Source: Morinoia aosen | Taxonomy: Eukaryota > Arthropoda > Malacostraca > Amphipoda > Talitridae | Direction: 5' to 3' | DNA length: 64,000 nucleotides | NCBI GenBank assembly: GCA_030386875.1 | Contig: CM059558.1 | Span: 1,178,001-1,242,000, forward strand | Position numbers and translations under genes: made by a program | In this document: positions 23,439 through 34,679 of the stretch, piece by piece | Layout of the letters: each line of letters starts with the position of its first letter | How positions within the stretch are numbered: position 1 is the first letter of the stretch | Notes under the pieces: generated by a model | Databases searched by the model: none | Told to the model about the DNA's origin: nothing | What the model saw: only the letters and a program-made list of their open reading frames with translations

Positions 23439-26400
23439 ATGACTGATCACCCTGTAATATTTGAGGAAATCGATCCAGATTTCAATCATTTGAACAGAAT
23501 ATATCCAAACCTAAACGACTCTCAAGAGTGTAGGTATACTAATATATCAGAATTCAACGAAACTATACGAATAACTGACCGAGATTTCTCACTCCTGTGT
23601 TGGAACTGTAGGTCACTCTATCCAAAATTGGAAGAGATACAATGTACTATTACTGAACTTAAATATAACCTAGACGTGATTAGCTTCACCGAAAGCTGGC
23701 TAGATGACTCGACTAAAGACATGATTCGATTTGAAAATTATCATAGTTACCATTCGCTAAGAAAAAACCAGCGGGGCGGAGGCATCAGCACATATATATC
23801 TAACCACATAGACTCGAGAACCATAGCAAGTGCAACCATGAACCAGGATCATATAGAAGCACTCTTCGTAGAACTTTTTAGAGATGGTAAACGCATTGTG
23901 CTTGGAACGGTGTATAGGCCTCCTACAGCCTGTCCTATATCCTTCCTGAATGAATTGAATCGTATTATTTCTCAGTTCAACAGGCCCTTATACAATGACA
24001 TAATAATATGCGGTGACTTCAATTATGATCTACTGAAACATGAAAGCCATGAACCAATCTCTAATTTCCTAACTACCTTTCAGTCTCAATCCTTCCTTCC
24101 GATCATTACAAAGCCTACACGAATAACCTCAGAGTGTGCTACGCTGCTTGACAATATCTTTATGACAGACCCTAGTGATTTTCTTGCTGGAATAATTACT
24201 TCTGACTTATCAGATCACTTCCCAGTTTTTCTTATTAAGAAAAATGTCTATATTGCTTGCACCAAGGCACGGGCTGAAACTTACTCATATCGTAAAATAA
24301 ACGAATCAAATCTTGAAGAAATGCGCACTGTTCTAGAAGAATCAATGCCTACATTGCACATCTCTCAACAAAACAATAATACTACGAGCATTGATGAAGC
24401 AGTAGTAAAGTTGACTGAAACTATAATGACCGCATACAATCAGTGTTGCCCAATTGTAACTCGTACAGTTACCCCGAAAAATAAACATAAGCCCTGGATT
24501 ACTAGAGACATCGTGATAAATATAAAGAAACGTCAAGCGTACCTAGCCCTCCTTTGCGAAGGACGAATATCTAGAGAAACATATAACCGATTTAGAAACT
24601 ATGTAACAAACCAGATAAGAACATCAAAAAAGAACTACTTTACGCTCAAGTTTACTCAATTCAAAACTGACGTTAAAAAGACTTGGCATCTCCTTAACTC
24701 CTGCTGTAAACCGAATAATGCCGATAAAAAGAAAATTGAATATGTTGTTCAAGATAATGTAAAATTTTATGAGAAGAAAGAAATTGCTAATCTCTTTAAC
24801 AACTTCTTCGTAAACGTAGGGAAAACAATAGCTGATGGTATTCCAAGTGAACCTACTGATCACCTGGAATTTATGGATCATATTCGAGAACCCAACTCCT
24901 TTTTCTTTACGCCTACAAACTCCTCCGATGTAATTACGTGCATAAACAACATGAAAAATAAATCGAGTGGGTTACAAACGTTTCCGACTAAAGTACTTAA
25001 AGTTATTGCTGACATTGTAGCCCCACTGATATCAAATATTATTAACCAGTCTCTCTTACTAGGCACTTTCCCGAACTCCCTCAAAGTTGCTAGAGTAACC
25101 CCTATCTTTAAAAGTGGTGAAAAAACCTGTGTAAACAATTATCGACCTATCTCCATTCTACCAATTATTAGCAAAGTATTCGAAAAGATTGTGTATAAAA
25201 AAGTGTACTCTTATTTTGAACAAAAATCATTTCTTTACGATAAACAATACGGTTTTCGCTCTAAAAAATCAACAACACAGGCTATATTAAATCATTTACA
25301 ATTCCTCTATTCTAATATAGATGAAGGAAAGCCTGTCTTCTCTGTATTTCTTGACTTCCGAAAAGCATTTGATTGTGTGGACCATAAAATACTATAATCG
25401 AAACTACACTGTTATGGCATTCGAGGGATTGCCCATGATTGGTTCAGATCATACCTAACAAATCGGAAGCAATACGTTGTCATTGACGACGCAAAATCGG
25501 ACCCACAGAAAATTAGCCATGGAGTTCCACAAGGATCTGTTCTCGGGCCTCTCTTGTTTCTGATTTTTATCAATGATATTGTAAAATCTACATCATTCTT
25601 CAAATTCATACTTTTTGCCGATGACAGTACGCTTTCTGCGGTCCTTCCGAACCAAAATCCTGCTATGATTGTGGAGAGTATAAATACTGAACTTCACAAG
25701 GTTTCATCGTGGCTCAAAGCTAATAAAATAAGCCTAAATATCGATAAAACAAATTATATTACTTTCTCATACAAGAAAGATGTATCTCTCCCATGCATTA
25801 AAATTGGCGAAGGTGAAATCGAAGAAACCAACTCATGTAAGTTTCTGGGCATCATAATAGATAAACATCTGACCTTCAAAGAGCACATCACTCATATTAG
25901 TTCTAAATTATCAAAATCCATCGGAATCCTAAATAAAGTTAAAAATTTTCTGCCTGAAACAGCTTTACAAATGCTCTACCGAACGCTCATTTCTCCATAC
26001 TTGCAATACGGAATAGAAGCATGGCACGGAACTGATAAAAATAAAACCAACAAAATTTTTACTCTGCAGAAAAGGGCTGTCAGAGCGGTAAAGAACCTAG
26101 AATATAATGCTCACACAAATGATTCTTTCAAAAATTTACAAATACTTAAACTTTCGGATCTCTACAAAATCTCCATCTGTAATTTCATTTACAAAACATT
26201 AAGAAATGATGGCGACAATAGCCTAAGACAATTATTGACTGCGCAAACTGGTCATCACGACCATTTAACCCGAAATAGAAGTAAATTCATGCTTCCTTAT
26301 TATTCAAAGGCCAGGTCGCAACACAGTATTCTCTTCGTTGGAACCAAAACTTGGAACTCTATACCTGCAGAGATCCGTGAATGTAATTCGTACACAGTAT

Positions 26401-26441
26401 TCAAAAGACATCTTGAGTCTCACTTCCTATCAGAATACTAG
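23439..26441 (+). pseudogene. ORF2: LINE ORF2 (endonuclease-reverse transcriptase), one in-frame stop
   Basis: About 1000 codons in one frame. The N-terminus is an AP-type endonuclease (LLCWNCRSLYPKLEE, ISFTESWLD, GDFNYDLLK, TSDLSDHFPVFL). The reverse transcriptase follows with NYRPISILPIISK, FLDFRKAFDCVDH, GVPQGSVLGPLLF and the FADDSTL active site. The only break I see is TAA at 25395-25397, between RT motifs 2 and 3, so the two visible halves are 23439-25397 and 25554-26441 in the same frame. In an intact copy it would nick target DNA and prime reverse transcription there. The downstream DDE-free C-terminus is short, with no RNase H. Confidence 0.9.
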
Positions 26442-26986
26442 TCGTGTAAGATCACCGTGTCGAAATCTTGCCTCCTACATGTAACTAATGATAATGTCAT
26501 AATGTAACTTGCCTTGTGTACCATAACCAATCTTCTCTCTGCTCTTGAATCGTTTTATCGAACATACTGTTAAATATAGCCGACTTGACCTATATTGTAA
26601 AATACAGCATAAAATATCGAGTTAATTATCTCAATGATCAGTCAAATGCGAAACTAGGTTAAGTGAACTAGGTTAAACTTTTGTACACCCTAGAATAACG
26701 TGATGGTAGGATGCCCTAGAAGTCGCTGAACTTATTCGGGCCCACAGGTAGCTATACTCAAATTTGACCATTGTACTAGACCTAAGTAAAATTCTACCTC
26801 TGTATCACCTGTGGTAAATAAATTGTTTAAATTGTTTATGGGGGTACTTATGGATATAGATTCTCAAAAACAATACAACCCAATACATGAAAAGAAAAAT
26901 ATGTAGAACAGGATGTCTACTGATATATTTCATTTCCAAATTTCAATAGTTTTCTACTATTTTTTTCAACATCCAAGAATTATTAC

Positions 26987-27109
26987 CTATTTTATACATA
27001 ATGAATGTCGTCAACATGTAAGCAATTGGCTTATAATGAGCAGTTTGAGTCATTAATACACTCAATAACACAGGTTCAAAAAAAGGTTGAAGTTTGTTAA
27101 TACTTAATA
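26987..27109 (-). CDS. Host gene internal exon candidate (unidentified protein)
   Basis: On minus, acceptor gctgcttttag and donor AAAATAG|GTAATA bound 123 bases: two bases completing a codon, 40 stop-free codons (LSINKLQPFFEPVLLSV ... TTFIMYKI) and one spare base. The two leading bases fit the single spare base of the exon at 30004-30121. It is hydrophobic and helical-looking. The following junction to 21203-21360 is out of phase by one base with these sites. Confidence 0.5.
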
Positions 27110-27426
27110 CTAAAAGCAGCAACCAACGCATTATTGCCAAAAAGTTACCTAAATTCCTAACATAACCAGTCCAAAATGTACTCTTAACAAATGTTCAGCA
27201 AAGACCTTTTCCTAACATCTTCCAACTATAGGAGCAACAGTTCATCACATGAACAAATCAACAGACTAGAAACTAGTAGACACCGGTGGATTGTCAGATC
27301 CACTGACAGACATATTTCCCATAAACTGCAACAAATTCCTGATTATTTGAGAAAGAAATGGGTAAAAGTTAATAAACACTTTAAACATAGGTACATAACT
27401 GTCAATTTTTATGGAATTATCCCACT

Positions 27427-28195
27427 TCATAATGAAATTGTCCCACTTATCATACAACCTAGATATTTGTATTCTTCTGTTCTACCTATTCTGATTTCCC
27501 CAATATTCCAGAGTCTGTCGCTATCAGTCTCATCTCTGTTTATAACCATAACCCTAATTTTATCAGCACCAAAGTTTATCTTAAAATCTGTCCTATATCC
27601 ATTCACAATGTTGAGCCTCCTTTGTAGTTCATGCCCATGTTTACTAACCACAATATCATTAGCATACAACAAACAGCTCAGTCTCTCCTTGCCAACTTTC
27701 AATTCTAAGCTCCTCATTTTGAGTCAAACTGCCAATTCTTCGGTGTACAATCCAAACAACAGGGGAGACAGAGTACGGCCCTGCCTAACTCCTCGAACAC
27801 TCCTCACTTGCCTGTTTCCAAATTTCCTAATCTGTAGATAGCACTTGTGTTCTCCTACAGACTTTGTACAATATTTACTATCTTTTGGCTAAACACTTTT
27901 CTCAAAATTTCATAGAGCCTACCACAATCCACTATGTCATACACTTTCTCAATATCCAGGAATGCTAAATATACCTTCTTATCATCCTTACTCATTTGCT
28001 CAATTATTTCACTTACTACAAACAGATTAGCTTTTCCACGGCTATCTTGCGTAACACCATTCTGTTTTGGAGTCCTGGGAGAAGTCCCACGACTCCGAAT
28101 TCCTCAACTAAATGTTTCATTCTCTCATTCAAAATACCACAAAAAAATCTTACATACAGTGTCAGCCAGTGCAATTGGTCTGTAAATTTTAAGTA
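27427..28195 (-). pseudogene. LINE reverse transcriptase fragment
   Basis: Read on minus in shifting frames: RPIALADTVCKIF, then LFVVSEIIEQMSKDDKK with VYLAFLDIEKVYD, then GRTLSP-like sequence and LLYANDIVVS in place of YADD, then EEYKYLGCMISG. These are the ordered RT motifs of a LINE ORF2, broken by several shifts and stops. It differs from the 21-27 kb LINE and may belong with the fragment at 44051-44284. Confidence 0.75.
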
Positions 28196-28240
28196 AAGTA
28201 GGCCTACTGTCAGCAAGTTATTTTCAAGAAAAGAAATTTT

Positions 28241-28654
28241 GGTCAATATGTATTTTAGGTGCCTCACCGAAATTAATAATTCCGTTCCAAGCAATCACTA
28301 AAGAAACACATTAATAAACGTTTTTAATATAACCTTTCTTTTGTTTTCAACTAAAACATCCTAGAAGTGGGCTCAGGTCCGGGGGGTTAGCGAATAATAA
28401 ATTACGCATTATATTGCAGAAACAACTTTTCTCCTGCCTGCCGCGCTCGTTGCGTTGTTGGAACGCACGCTCCTTTGGCGCAACAAAGACAGTTCATGAG
28501 CGACACTCCTATGACTTCAAAGTTTAATAACTCTTAAAAAACGCATCAGCAAGCAGAATGACATTCATGTAAAACGTTTTTAAATGTGTTCCTTTGGTGA
28601 TTAATTGGAACGGAATTATTCACTTCCATGAGGCACCTAAAATACATATTGACC
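28241..28654. mobile_element. MITE E with ~85-bp terminal inverted repeats
   Basis: Starts GGTCAATATGTATTTTAGG and ends CCTAAAATACATATTGACC; the inverted match continues about 85 bases inwards (gtgcctc ... ttccgttcca). Flanking octamers gaaatttt and ataatttt match at 6 of 8 bases. A diverged internal piece recurs at 45575-45680. Non-coding. Confidence 0.75.
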
Positions 28655-28691
28655 ATAATTTTTTAGGTAATGTTAAGTAAATACTCGTTTG

Positions 28692-29446
28692 GGTAAATGT
28701 TGAGTTGACCATAATTGATTTTCTACTTTTGGATGCCTAAATATTGTTAATGAAATCAAAATAAACAAGTTTTCTTCAATGCACTTTCCGTTGCAAATGA
28801 GTATTTTACAAGTTATAGCAGTAAATGAGTTACCGGAACTCCAATGTTTGAGGCGGGAAAAAATAAATAAGGGAAGCAAACCCCCTATGACAAACGTAAA
28901 GAGGTTGGGTCTTGAGGGAAAGCCATAGTTCTGCTAGTGAATTCTGCTAGTGATTATTATAGTTCTGCTAGTGATTATGTCATTTTAACCTATTGATTAC
29001 GTTTCCGTTAACGGGCGAGTCCATTCGAGTCTTCCCCCCCATGTCGTTGAGTCCATTTTGAGGTCTTCCCCTTCTTTTTGGCGCGCTTGCACACACTCGA
29101 TCATTCGACGTAATGGGTCGGTTACAACCTTTATTTATAATTTTCACTAGAAGAACTGTGGCTACCCCTCACGACCCAACCTCTTTACGTTTGTAATAGG
29201 GTGTTAGCTTCCGTTATTTATTAAATTTGGTGCGATCGCTGCGAAAGGAAACTTTAATGTTGAATACTTAATTACTTCCCACTCCAAACACTACAGTTGC
29301 GGTAAGTAATTCATTCCTATAACTCGTTCAATAATTATTTCCGACGGAAAGTGGATAGAAGAAAAGTTGTTCATTTACACATAATTAACTATGTTTAGGC
29401 ACCCAAAAGTGGAAAATCAATTATGGTCAACTCCTCAACATTTACC
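28692..29446. mobile_element. Foldback MITE B, old copy carrying a nested palindrome
   Basis: Starts GGTAAATGTTGAG and ends CTCAACATTTACC, with the family B inner words (gcactttccgttgcaaatgag and its reverse). A second palindromic unit is nested in its centre at about 28862-29226, with its own ~70-bp inverted repeats (caaacgtaaagaggttgggt). Non-coding. Confidence 0.75.
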
Positions 29447-29449
29447 CAT

Positions 29450-30000
29450 TTGCACCAGAAATGGCATAGAAGAAAAGTTGTTTAGTTTGATGTGATTACC
29501 ATGATATAAGCAAAAAAATTTTGAAAATAGATTAGTGTGTTGTTCTGAAAATTTATCCAAATTTTGAACAATACCAGTGAAGTTTTTTCTTATTGTAAAC
29601 TTGGTAAAATTTGACATCACATCCTACTTCCAGATTAATTTACACACAGAAATTTAGATACAAATGAAGCTGATAGCACCCTACCACATGATTTAGGTCA
29701 CCTTTTTGGAATGAAAAACTCCAAGGTATTAAAAAAAATCGAAAATAAGGAGTTATGTCATTTTTCGGCATTGAATTGTAATTAGCACGTCATTTTCTTA
29801 TTTTTTATTTCCTTTGTATTTTAAATTTCAGGCAAGTCAACTGCATTTTCCCATGGAACTAGCATATCAAATTTGAACTGTTTTAATTGTGAATGGTTTC
29901 AAACCTTTGATAAAGAGATGCAACTTTATCCATTGAAAAAAATCAGTTATGAGCCATCCTTTTAAAATTATATTAAAATAATATTAAAAGTTCAATCTCT
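29450..30000. other. Mostly anonymous; one weak plus-strand exon candidate
   Basis: Part of a family B-like fragment lies at 29460-29530. A strong acceptor-like tract ends at ttaaatttcag (29831), followed by a 43-codon frame (KSTAFSHGTSISNLN ...) to a TAA near 29964. Chance is not excluded and no partner exon is in hand. Confidence 0.25.
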
Positions 30001-30003
30001 TAC

Positions 30004-30121
30004 CTTCCAGTTCCAAACTCCAGTGATCATATAACAACAGCACAGCACCACTTTTCATTGAAATGTGAGTCTTGAATGCATATAGGATTTTTTGGTATAG
30101 TCGGTCATTTTGAAATGGCTT
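30004..30121 (-). CDS. Host gene internal exon (unidentified protein)
   Basis: On minus, acceptor cttatttgtattagcag and a consensus donor GGAAG|GTAAGAG bound 118 bases: 39 stop-free codons (KPFQNDRLYQKILYAF ... LLLYDHWSLELE) plus one spare base. This base is completed by the exon at 26987-27109. The sequence is convincingly protein-like (aromatic/helical), but I do not recognise the family. It is the most upstream reasonably secure exon of the minus-strand gene. Confidence 0.55.
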
Positions 30122-30229
30122 CTGCTAATACAAATAAGAGTTATTAATTAAAATTGTTGCAACTCGGAAAAATCTATTCTTCAAAATTGAATCCAGGACA
30201 TTGAAATATCTTGCGTAGATTTTTAGAAT

Positions 30230-30480
30230 TACTCCTACATTAAATTTAGGAACACTTATTTAATTTAACGTGAGGCGGCGACATTTCACTTCACTTGACT
30301 CGATCACACTTCGTTTCAACGGCATGCCAGATTGTCGTACCAGTAACGCTTCGCTTACAGTAATGCCAGATTTCGGGTTAGCAGTGTTGCCAGATGCAAT
30401 GTAACTTTATGTAAGCGGCGCTACTAAGGGTGCGATGCTATGACGTCACTCGCACGCAGCACGATTCGATAAAAGACTGG
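30230..30480. promoter_or_regulatory. GC-rich promoter-like patch
   Basis: Contains a palindromic CRE tgacgtca followed by ctcgcacgcagca (shared with 13300), agtgttgccaga and repeated cttcg/ctgcc words in AT-rich DNA. It could be a host promoter; no transcript start can be shown from sequence. Confidence 0.3.
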
Positions 30481-30795
30481 TTTGCTGCTACCTATTTTTT
30501 CGTCTACCATGGTGTAGGTCTAAAATTTAGTCTAACCAATGAAGATTCGTTTTCGTTAAGAAATGTCGGGAATCCGGTGCGAAAAACTAACAACATACAT
30601 ATTTCATATAAATTTTTGGGATAACTAAATTATTTTCTAAACAGAATATACATTATCATCTGGTTTTCGCATACACTCTTTTTATTAACACTCTTAGCAT
30701 ATTTTGGCTTAGGGAAGTATGCATGAATCTTAAAGTTCAAAGACAAAAAGATGAATATACAGATAAAAATCTCCCTCCTCCCCAAGTCAACACAG

Positions 30796-30915
30796 GACAC
30801 CATTGTAATTGCAGGTAATGTGGAGCGATCAACTGAGTTGCTTTCTGCCTGATTGAAAGAATCCCTGAGTAGAACTTCTTTCATTTGTACATCAAAAAAT
30901 AAAGCTTTGGTGTAA
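30796..30915. other. Possible exon, strand unresolved
   Basis: On plus, a very strong acceptor (ctccctcctccccaagtcaacacag) is followed by DTIVIAGNVERSTELLSA, TGA at 30850-30852 and AATAAA at 30898-30903, like a terminal exon. On minus, the same DNA is part of a 97-codon frame (KEVLLRDSFNQAESNS ...) on the strand of the host gene, but with poor donors. I cannot decide which, if either, is real. Confidence 0.3.
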
Positions 30916-31009
30916 ATTTTCATGCAGGTCCTTGATTATAAATTAGCTATATTTTTATTTAGGGAAAAAATTACATCAATATAAATTAAAGAACAATTGA
31001 TGATTATTG

Positions 31010-31655
31010 AAAAACGCTCATACTGCAAAGTTCAATGAATTTGAATGCCAAATGATGACTGGAGAATTTATCCAGCAACTCATGAATGACGAACACCAAT
31101 TGATAGATTTCTTGAGCACATAGAATTAAATAAGAACTTTTGGGAGCGGTGCATAAACTGTCTCCAGATATTTATTAATTTGTCAACAAAATGGGGCTTT
31201 TCGTACAACTATTCTCAAAGTTCATCTGTACTTCTTCAATTTTTTGCTGTTAAGGAATATATTTCATCCACAAAATGCTTTGAAACTCACACTGAAGAAT
31301 TTAAATTACTAATCAAGTCAAATCATTATTTCGAAAATCGTTAAACACAAATAAAATAGGTCCCATGCGAACAAATATCGGTTAGGTATTTACTTCATGG
31401 AACATTCAAGACATGTGTGTGTAATATCCGTTTCTAAATCTCAGTATATGTAACTGAGATGCACGGGTAGCGTGTTAATTACGTGCCATGCAGCGGTACT
31501 GCTCATAATGACACCTTTACACTTTTGTGTCACTGAACAAATGAGAAATTCTGATGGAAAATTTGTGCGTGAACGCGATGTGATCCTGGTGAAATTTTTT
31601 GTACCTAAAATAGTTACCCAATTTGTACGATTTGGTGTCAACTAATCAGTACTTA
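31010..31655 (+). repeat. Dispersed repeat family C, longest copy
   Basis: Starts near gcaaagttcaatgaatttga and includes the catgcagcggtactgctcat block and the closing tagttacccaattt. It matches 101-430, 11290-11570, 33530-34120 and 34425-34580. No coding capacity seen. Confidence 0.75.
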
Positions 31656-31659
31656 ACAA

Positions 31660-32390
31660 ATGGACGGTGATTGGTCAATGGCAGATGAGAAAACTTTTGA
31701 AAAACCAATTTTAACCCAGCTGGGGTAGTATCACGACCTACAAGTAAGGCCGGTTATAGGTGTTCAACCACACTCATGTGATCACGTTAGATGATAATTT
31801 GTATTATTCGCATGCACAGCTCGTCTAAAAGGAGGGATTTCTATATTTTCCTGTAATATATCCTCCAGATGTGGATGACAAACAAACATATCCATCCCAA
31901 TAGTACCCGCGATTTAAATATTGTACTTGTGCTCTGGTGAAACTCGTATCACTGATACGGGCATTGAGCATCCTCATGTACTTCACAGAGAGAAGGAAAA
32001 TCGGACTCAAAACAAATATAAAAATAAATAAACACACAAAGGATAATATTAGGTAAGATATAATAAATAAACACAACAAAGGTAATATTTAGTTAGACAT
32101 CAATGAAAATGTTTACCAAATGAGCTGCTTCTCCAGTACCGAAAGTTCAGACAACATTTTCTTCTTCGACACGTAAGTGAAGAAAGCGGAATATTCATTC
32201 ATAGCTGCGACATATAATCTCATTTTCTATTATTATTTCTTGAATTAGAAATGACAGCTGAAACTATCTCATTTAGTTAAAAAAACTTGAATGATTTAAT
32301 TAGATTGGTAAATATGTGATAACATTAATTACTTTCTCATTACTTGAACACCTGAGAGTGTGTGATGGCTGATGAGCGTATCTCTGATAC
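31660..32390. other. No gene seen
   Basis: AT-rich. A palindromic tcgtatcactgatacgggc at 31945-31965 is echoed by gtatctctgatacaggc at 32378. The 84-codon minus frame at 31825-32079 is open but has no splice or family support. Confidence 0.4.
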
Positions 32391-32399
32391 AGGCTTCAC

Positions 32400-32690
32400 T
32401 ACCACTCTAATTTCCCCTATATTAATCCTTCACATGTCCTCACCAAACTTATATATAAACCCCCGCATTTATAAATATATTATTCCTTCACATTCTCACA
32501 CCTAACTAGTTTATAAATATCCGGCATTTATAAATATATTAATATATTACATATTTATTTAATAAGTGCAATAACTAACCGAACGCCCGCACCAAACTAA
32601 TCCCCGGTATTATTATATATTAATCCTTCACGTGCCCACACCAAACTAATGCATAAATCCCCGATATTTATAGCACAAATAATCTTGAGG
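32400..32690 (+). repeat. Degenerate ~75-bp tandem repeat
   Basis: Units of the form taatccttcacatg-ccacaccaaact-ataaatccccg-atttata occur about four times with drift. Confidence 0.65.
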
Positions 32691-32692
32691 TA

Positions 32693-32810
32693 TGCATGAT
32701 GAACATGACACACTGAACATGGCACACTGAACATGGCACACTGAACATGACACACTGAACATGACACACGAACATGACACACTGAACACAATGAACATGA
32801 CACACTGAAC
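32693..32810 (+). repeat. 14-bp minisatellite AACATGACACACTG
   Basis: About eight near-perfect copies with single changes (aacatggcacactg, aacatgacacacg). It directly precedes the candidate first exon, whose ATG derives from the last unit. Confidence 0.85.
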
Positions 32811-32877
32811 ATGACTTCATGTTCATCAGAGACGCAGACGCCGATGACGTCGACCAAGAAGCCCAAGATGGCGGCAG
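32811..32877 (+). CDS. Candidate first coding exon (unidentified)
   Basis: ATG followed by 21 stop-free codons (TSCSSETQTPMTSTKKPK MAA) and a good donor GGCAG|GTACGC. It is CpG-rich and more GC-rich than its surroundings, with a hydrophilic Ser/Thr/Lys N-terminus. No downstream exon was found, and the start codon sits in a minisatellite unit, so chance is possible. Confidence 0.3.
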
Positions 32878-33124
32878 GTACGCTTATAATCACGCGCTAA
32901 TCCTCGCTTTCACAAACCGTTTCTTGAACCGTCTCGGCTGCGGCCTGCCGGTTGAAAATTGATCTTCAAGGTAATTTCCAGTATCAACTGTATCAGTTTT
33001 TTAGCATCAGTTTTTGTAAGCTAAGTTTAGAATTCTCAACCTTTCTTAGGTGTTAATAGATAGATAAACAGTAAAACAATCAATAATATAGTGATCAATA
33101 ATTTTAAATATATAAGATACAGAA

Positions 33125-33262
33125 ATGATGAGCAGTTACAATCTGAGAAGAGAATGTGAGGAGAGCAAGAACACCAGCAGGTGCCCCGCCACCGCACACC
33201 ACTCCTAGTCACGGGTCGCATGACACCGGTCTCAGCTCCTGCGTTGCCTCAGGTAGTGAACA
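33125..33262 (+). repeat. GC-rich repeat, inverted copy of 7843-7995
   Basis: Contains gtgccccgccaccgcacacc and gtcgcatgacaccggtctca. An open frame VRRARTPAGAPPPHTT runs to an AG|GTAGTG donor-like site at 33251. See the 7.9 kb copy. Confidence 0.55.
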
Positions 33263-33529
33263 CCAAAAATCACGTATACAACCATTCAGTAGCTCATCTT
33301 CGATATTATAAATCAATACGTATTAACGACCTCATCATAAGAGTCATTCTCAGTCACCCGCTAATATCTTAAAGTACTTTCTCCATATAGCAGGTTTATA
33401 ACCCAGCAGGGTTTCAAAATTGAATGATAATTTCATTTAACGCAGGAGGTGGCATATCAGCTTCGAAATCGCAAACATTGTGACCCATGACATAACTAGT
33501 GATGACTTTCACGTAATTTCTTTAGATTG

Positions 33530-34120
33530 GGTAACTATTTTAAATGAGAGCTAAACCGGCTTGAGTCTCGTCGCCTTCACGTACAAATTTCCTGTCATAA
33601 TTGCTCATTCGTTCAGTCGCACAAAAGTGTAAAGGTGTTATTATGAGCAGTACCGATGCATGGCACGTAATGAACACGCTACCTGTGCATCTCAGTTACA
33701 TATCTGGGATTTAGCAACATATATTACACACACATGTCCAGAATGTAAATACCCAACCGTTTGTTGTTTACATGGGACAGATTTTACTGGGTATTACGAT
33801 TTTCGAAATAATGATTTGACTTGACTGGTGATTTAAATTCTTTGATGTCCATTTGGAAGGCTTTTATGGATGAATCAAAATCTTCAACTACCAAAAATGA
33901 AAAAAGTACAGATGAATTTTAAGAATAGTTCTATAAAAAGCCCCATTTTGTTAACAAATTCATCAATCTCTGAAAACAGTTTTTGCCTCTCTCTCAAAAG
34001 TTCTAATTTAATTCCATGTTGGCAAGAAATCCACCAATTTGTGTTCGTCATTCCTGAATTGTTTAATAAATTCTCCTGCCGTCATTTGGCATTCATATCC
34101 ATTGAACTTTGTGATAGGAG
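33530..34120 (-). repeat. Dispersed repeat family C, minus copy
   Basis: Reverse complement of the 31 kb copy: gtaaaggtgttattatgagc at 33633, aaaagccccattttgttaac at 33935, gtcatttggcattcatatcc at 34080. Diverged, with small insertions. Confidence 0.75.
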
Positions 34121-34273
34121 CGTTCTGCTATAATCATCAATTGTTCATCAATTATAATGATGTCAGGATTTTCTTCATCAATCAAAATATAGCCAACTTA
34201 TACTCAAAGACCTACATGAAAATTTAAACGATGGCTTTAATTTTTGAAACAAATAAAACAAGTTCGATATATA

Positions 34274-34385
34274 CAGGGCGTGGTGTAATTCGATGTACAT
34301 ATTCTACCCATATGCATAAAAACTCAAAATTAAACGATTATCTGTATATGGATAAAATATGCGCATCGAATTACACCACACCCTG
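34274..34385. mobile_element. Tc1/mariner-type MITE (112 bp)
   Basis: Starts CAGGGCGTGGTGTAATTCGA and ends with its near-exact inverse TCGAATTACACCACACCCTG, flanked by TA on each side. TA duplication and a CAGGG terminus are typical of mariner-derived MITEs. Confidence 0.8.
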
Positions 34386-34424
34386 TATAACAATCTGGCG
34401 GGTGTTTATTTACTCAAACGAACA

Positions 34425-34580
34425 TTGAAAATATGTTTGTGTAATATCTGCTTCTAAATCCCAGATATGTAACTGAGATGCACGGGTAGCGTGTTCATTA
34501 CGTGTCATGCAGCAGTACTGCTCTTACTGTCACTTTTACACTTTTGTGAGACTGAACGAATGAAATAAAATATTCTAACT
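34425..34580 (+). repeat. Dispersed repeat family C, short plus copy
   Basis: gtaactgagatgcacgggta, then gtgtcatgcagcagtactgc, as in the 31 kb copy. Confidence 0.7.
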
Positions 34581-34679
34581 GAAAATTATTATTTCCTACG
34601 TAAACTTTGCAAAATTCAAACACATCTACTTGCACGTAGCATAGTTACCCAAGCCTTGTTCTTGTGTTTTTTCAGCTAT

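Larger units (their letters stand above)
21400..26842 (+). mobile_element. Near full-length non-LTR retrotransposon (CR1/L2-like LINE)
   Basis: Two open frames (ORF1 with coiled coil, ORF2 with endonuclease and reverse transcriptase) and a short repetitive 3' tail TAAATTGTTTAAATTGTTT, with no poly(A), as in CR1-like groups. An imperfect target duplication seems to be atgggtac (21393-21400) and atgggggtac (26842-26851). ORF1 lacks zinc knuckles, unlike the relic at 15.5-18.6 kb, so two LINE lineages are present. ORF2 has one in-frame stop. Inserted in an intron of the minus-strand host gene, antisense to it. Confidence 0.88.

Noticed and set aside
27266..27345. Another minus-strand host exon after acceptor ataatcag
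   Set aside because: Frames are either very short before a stop or of odd Cys/Leu composition, with no acceptable donor in phase.
27191..27841. A 216-codon plus-strand gene
   Set aside because: It is the antisense of a minus-strand LINE reverse transcriptase fragment with recognisable motifs.
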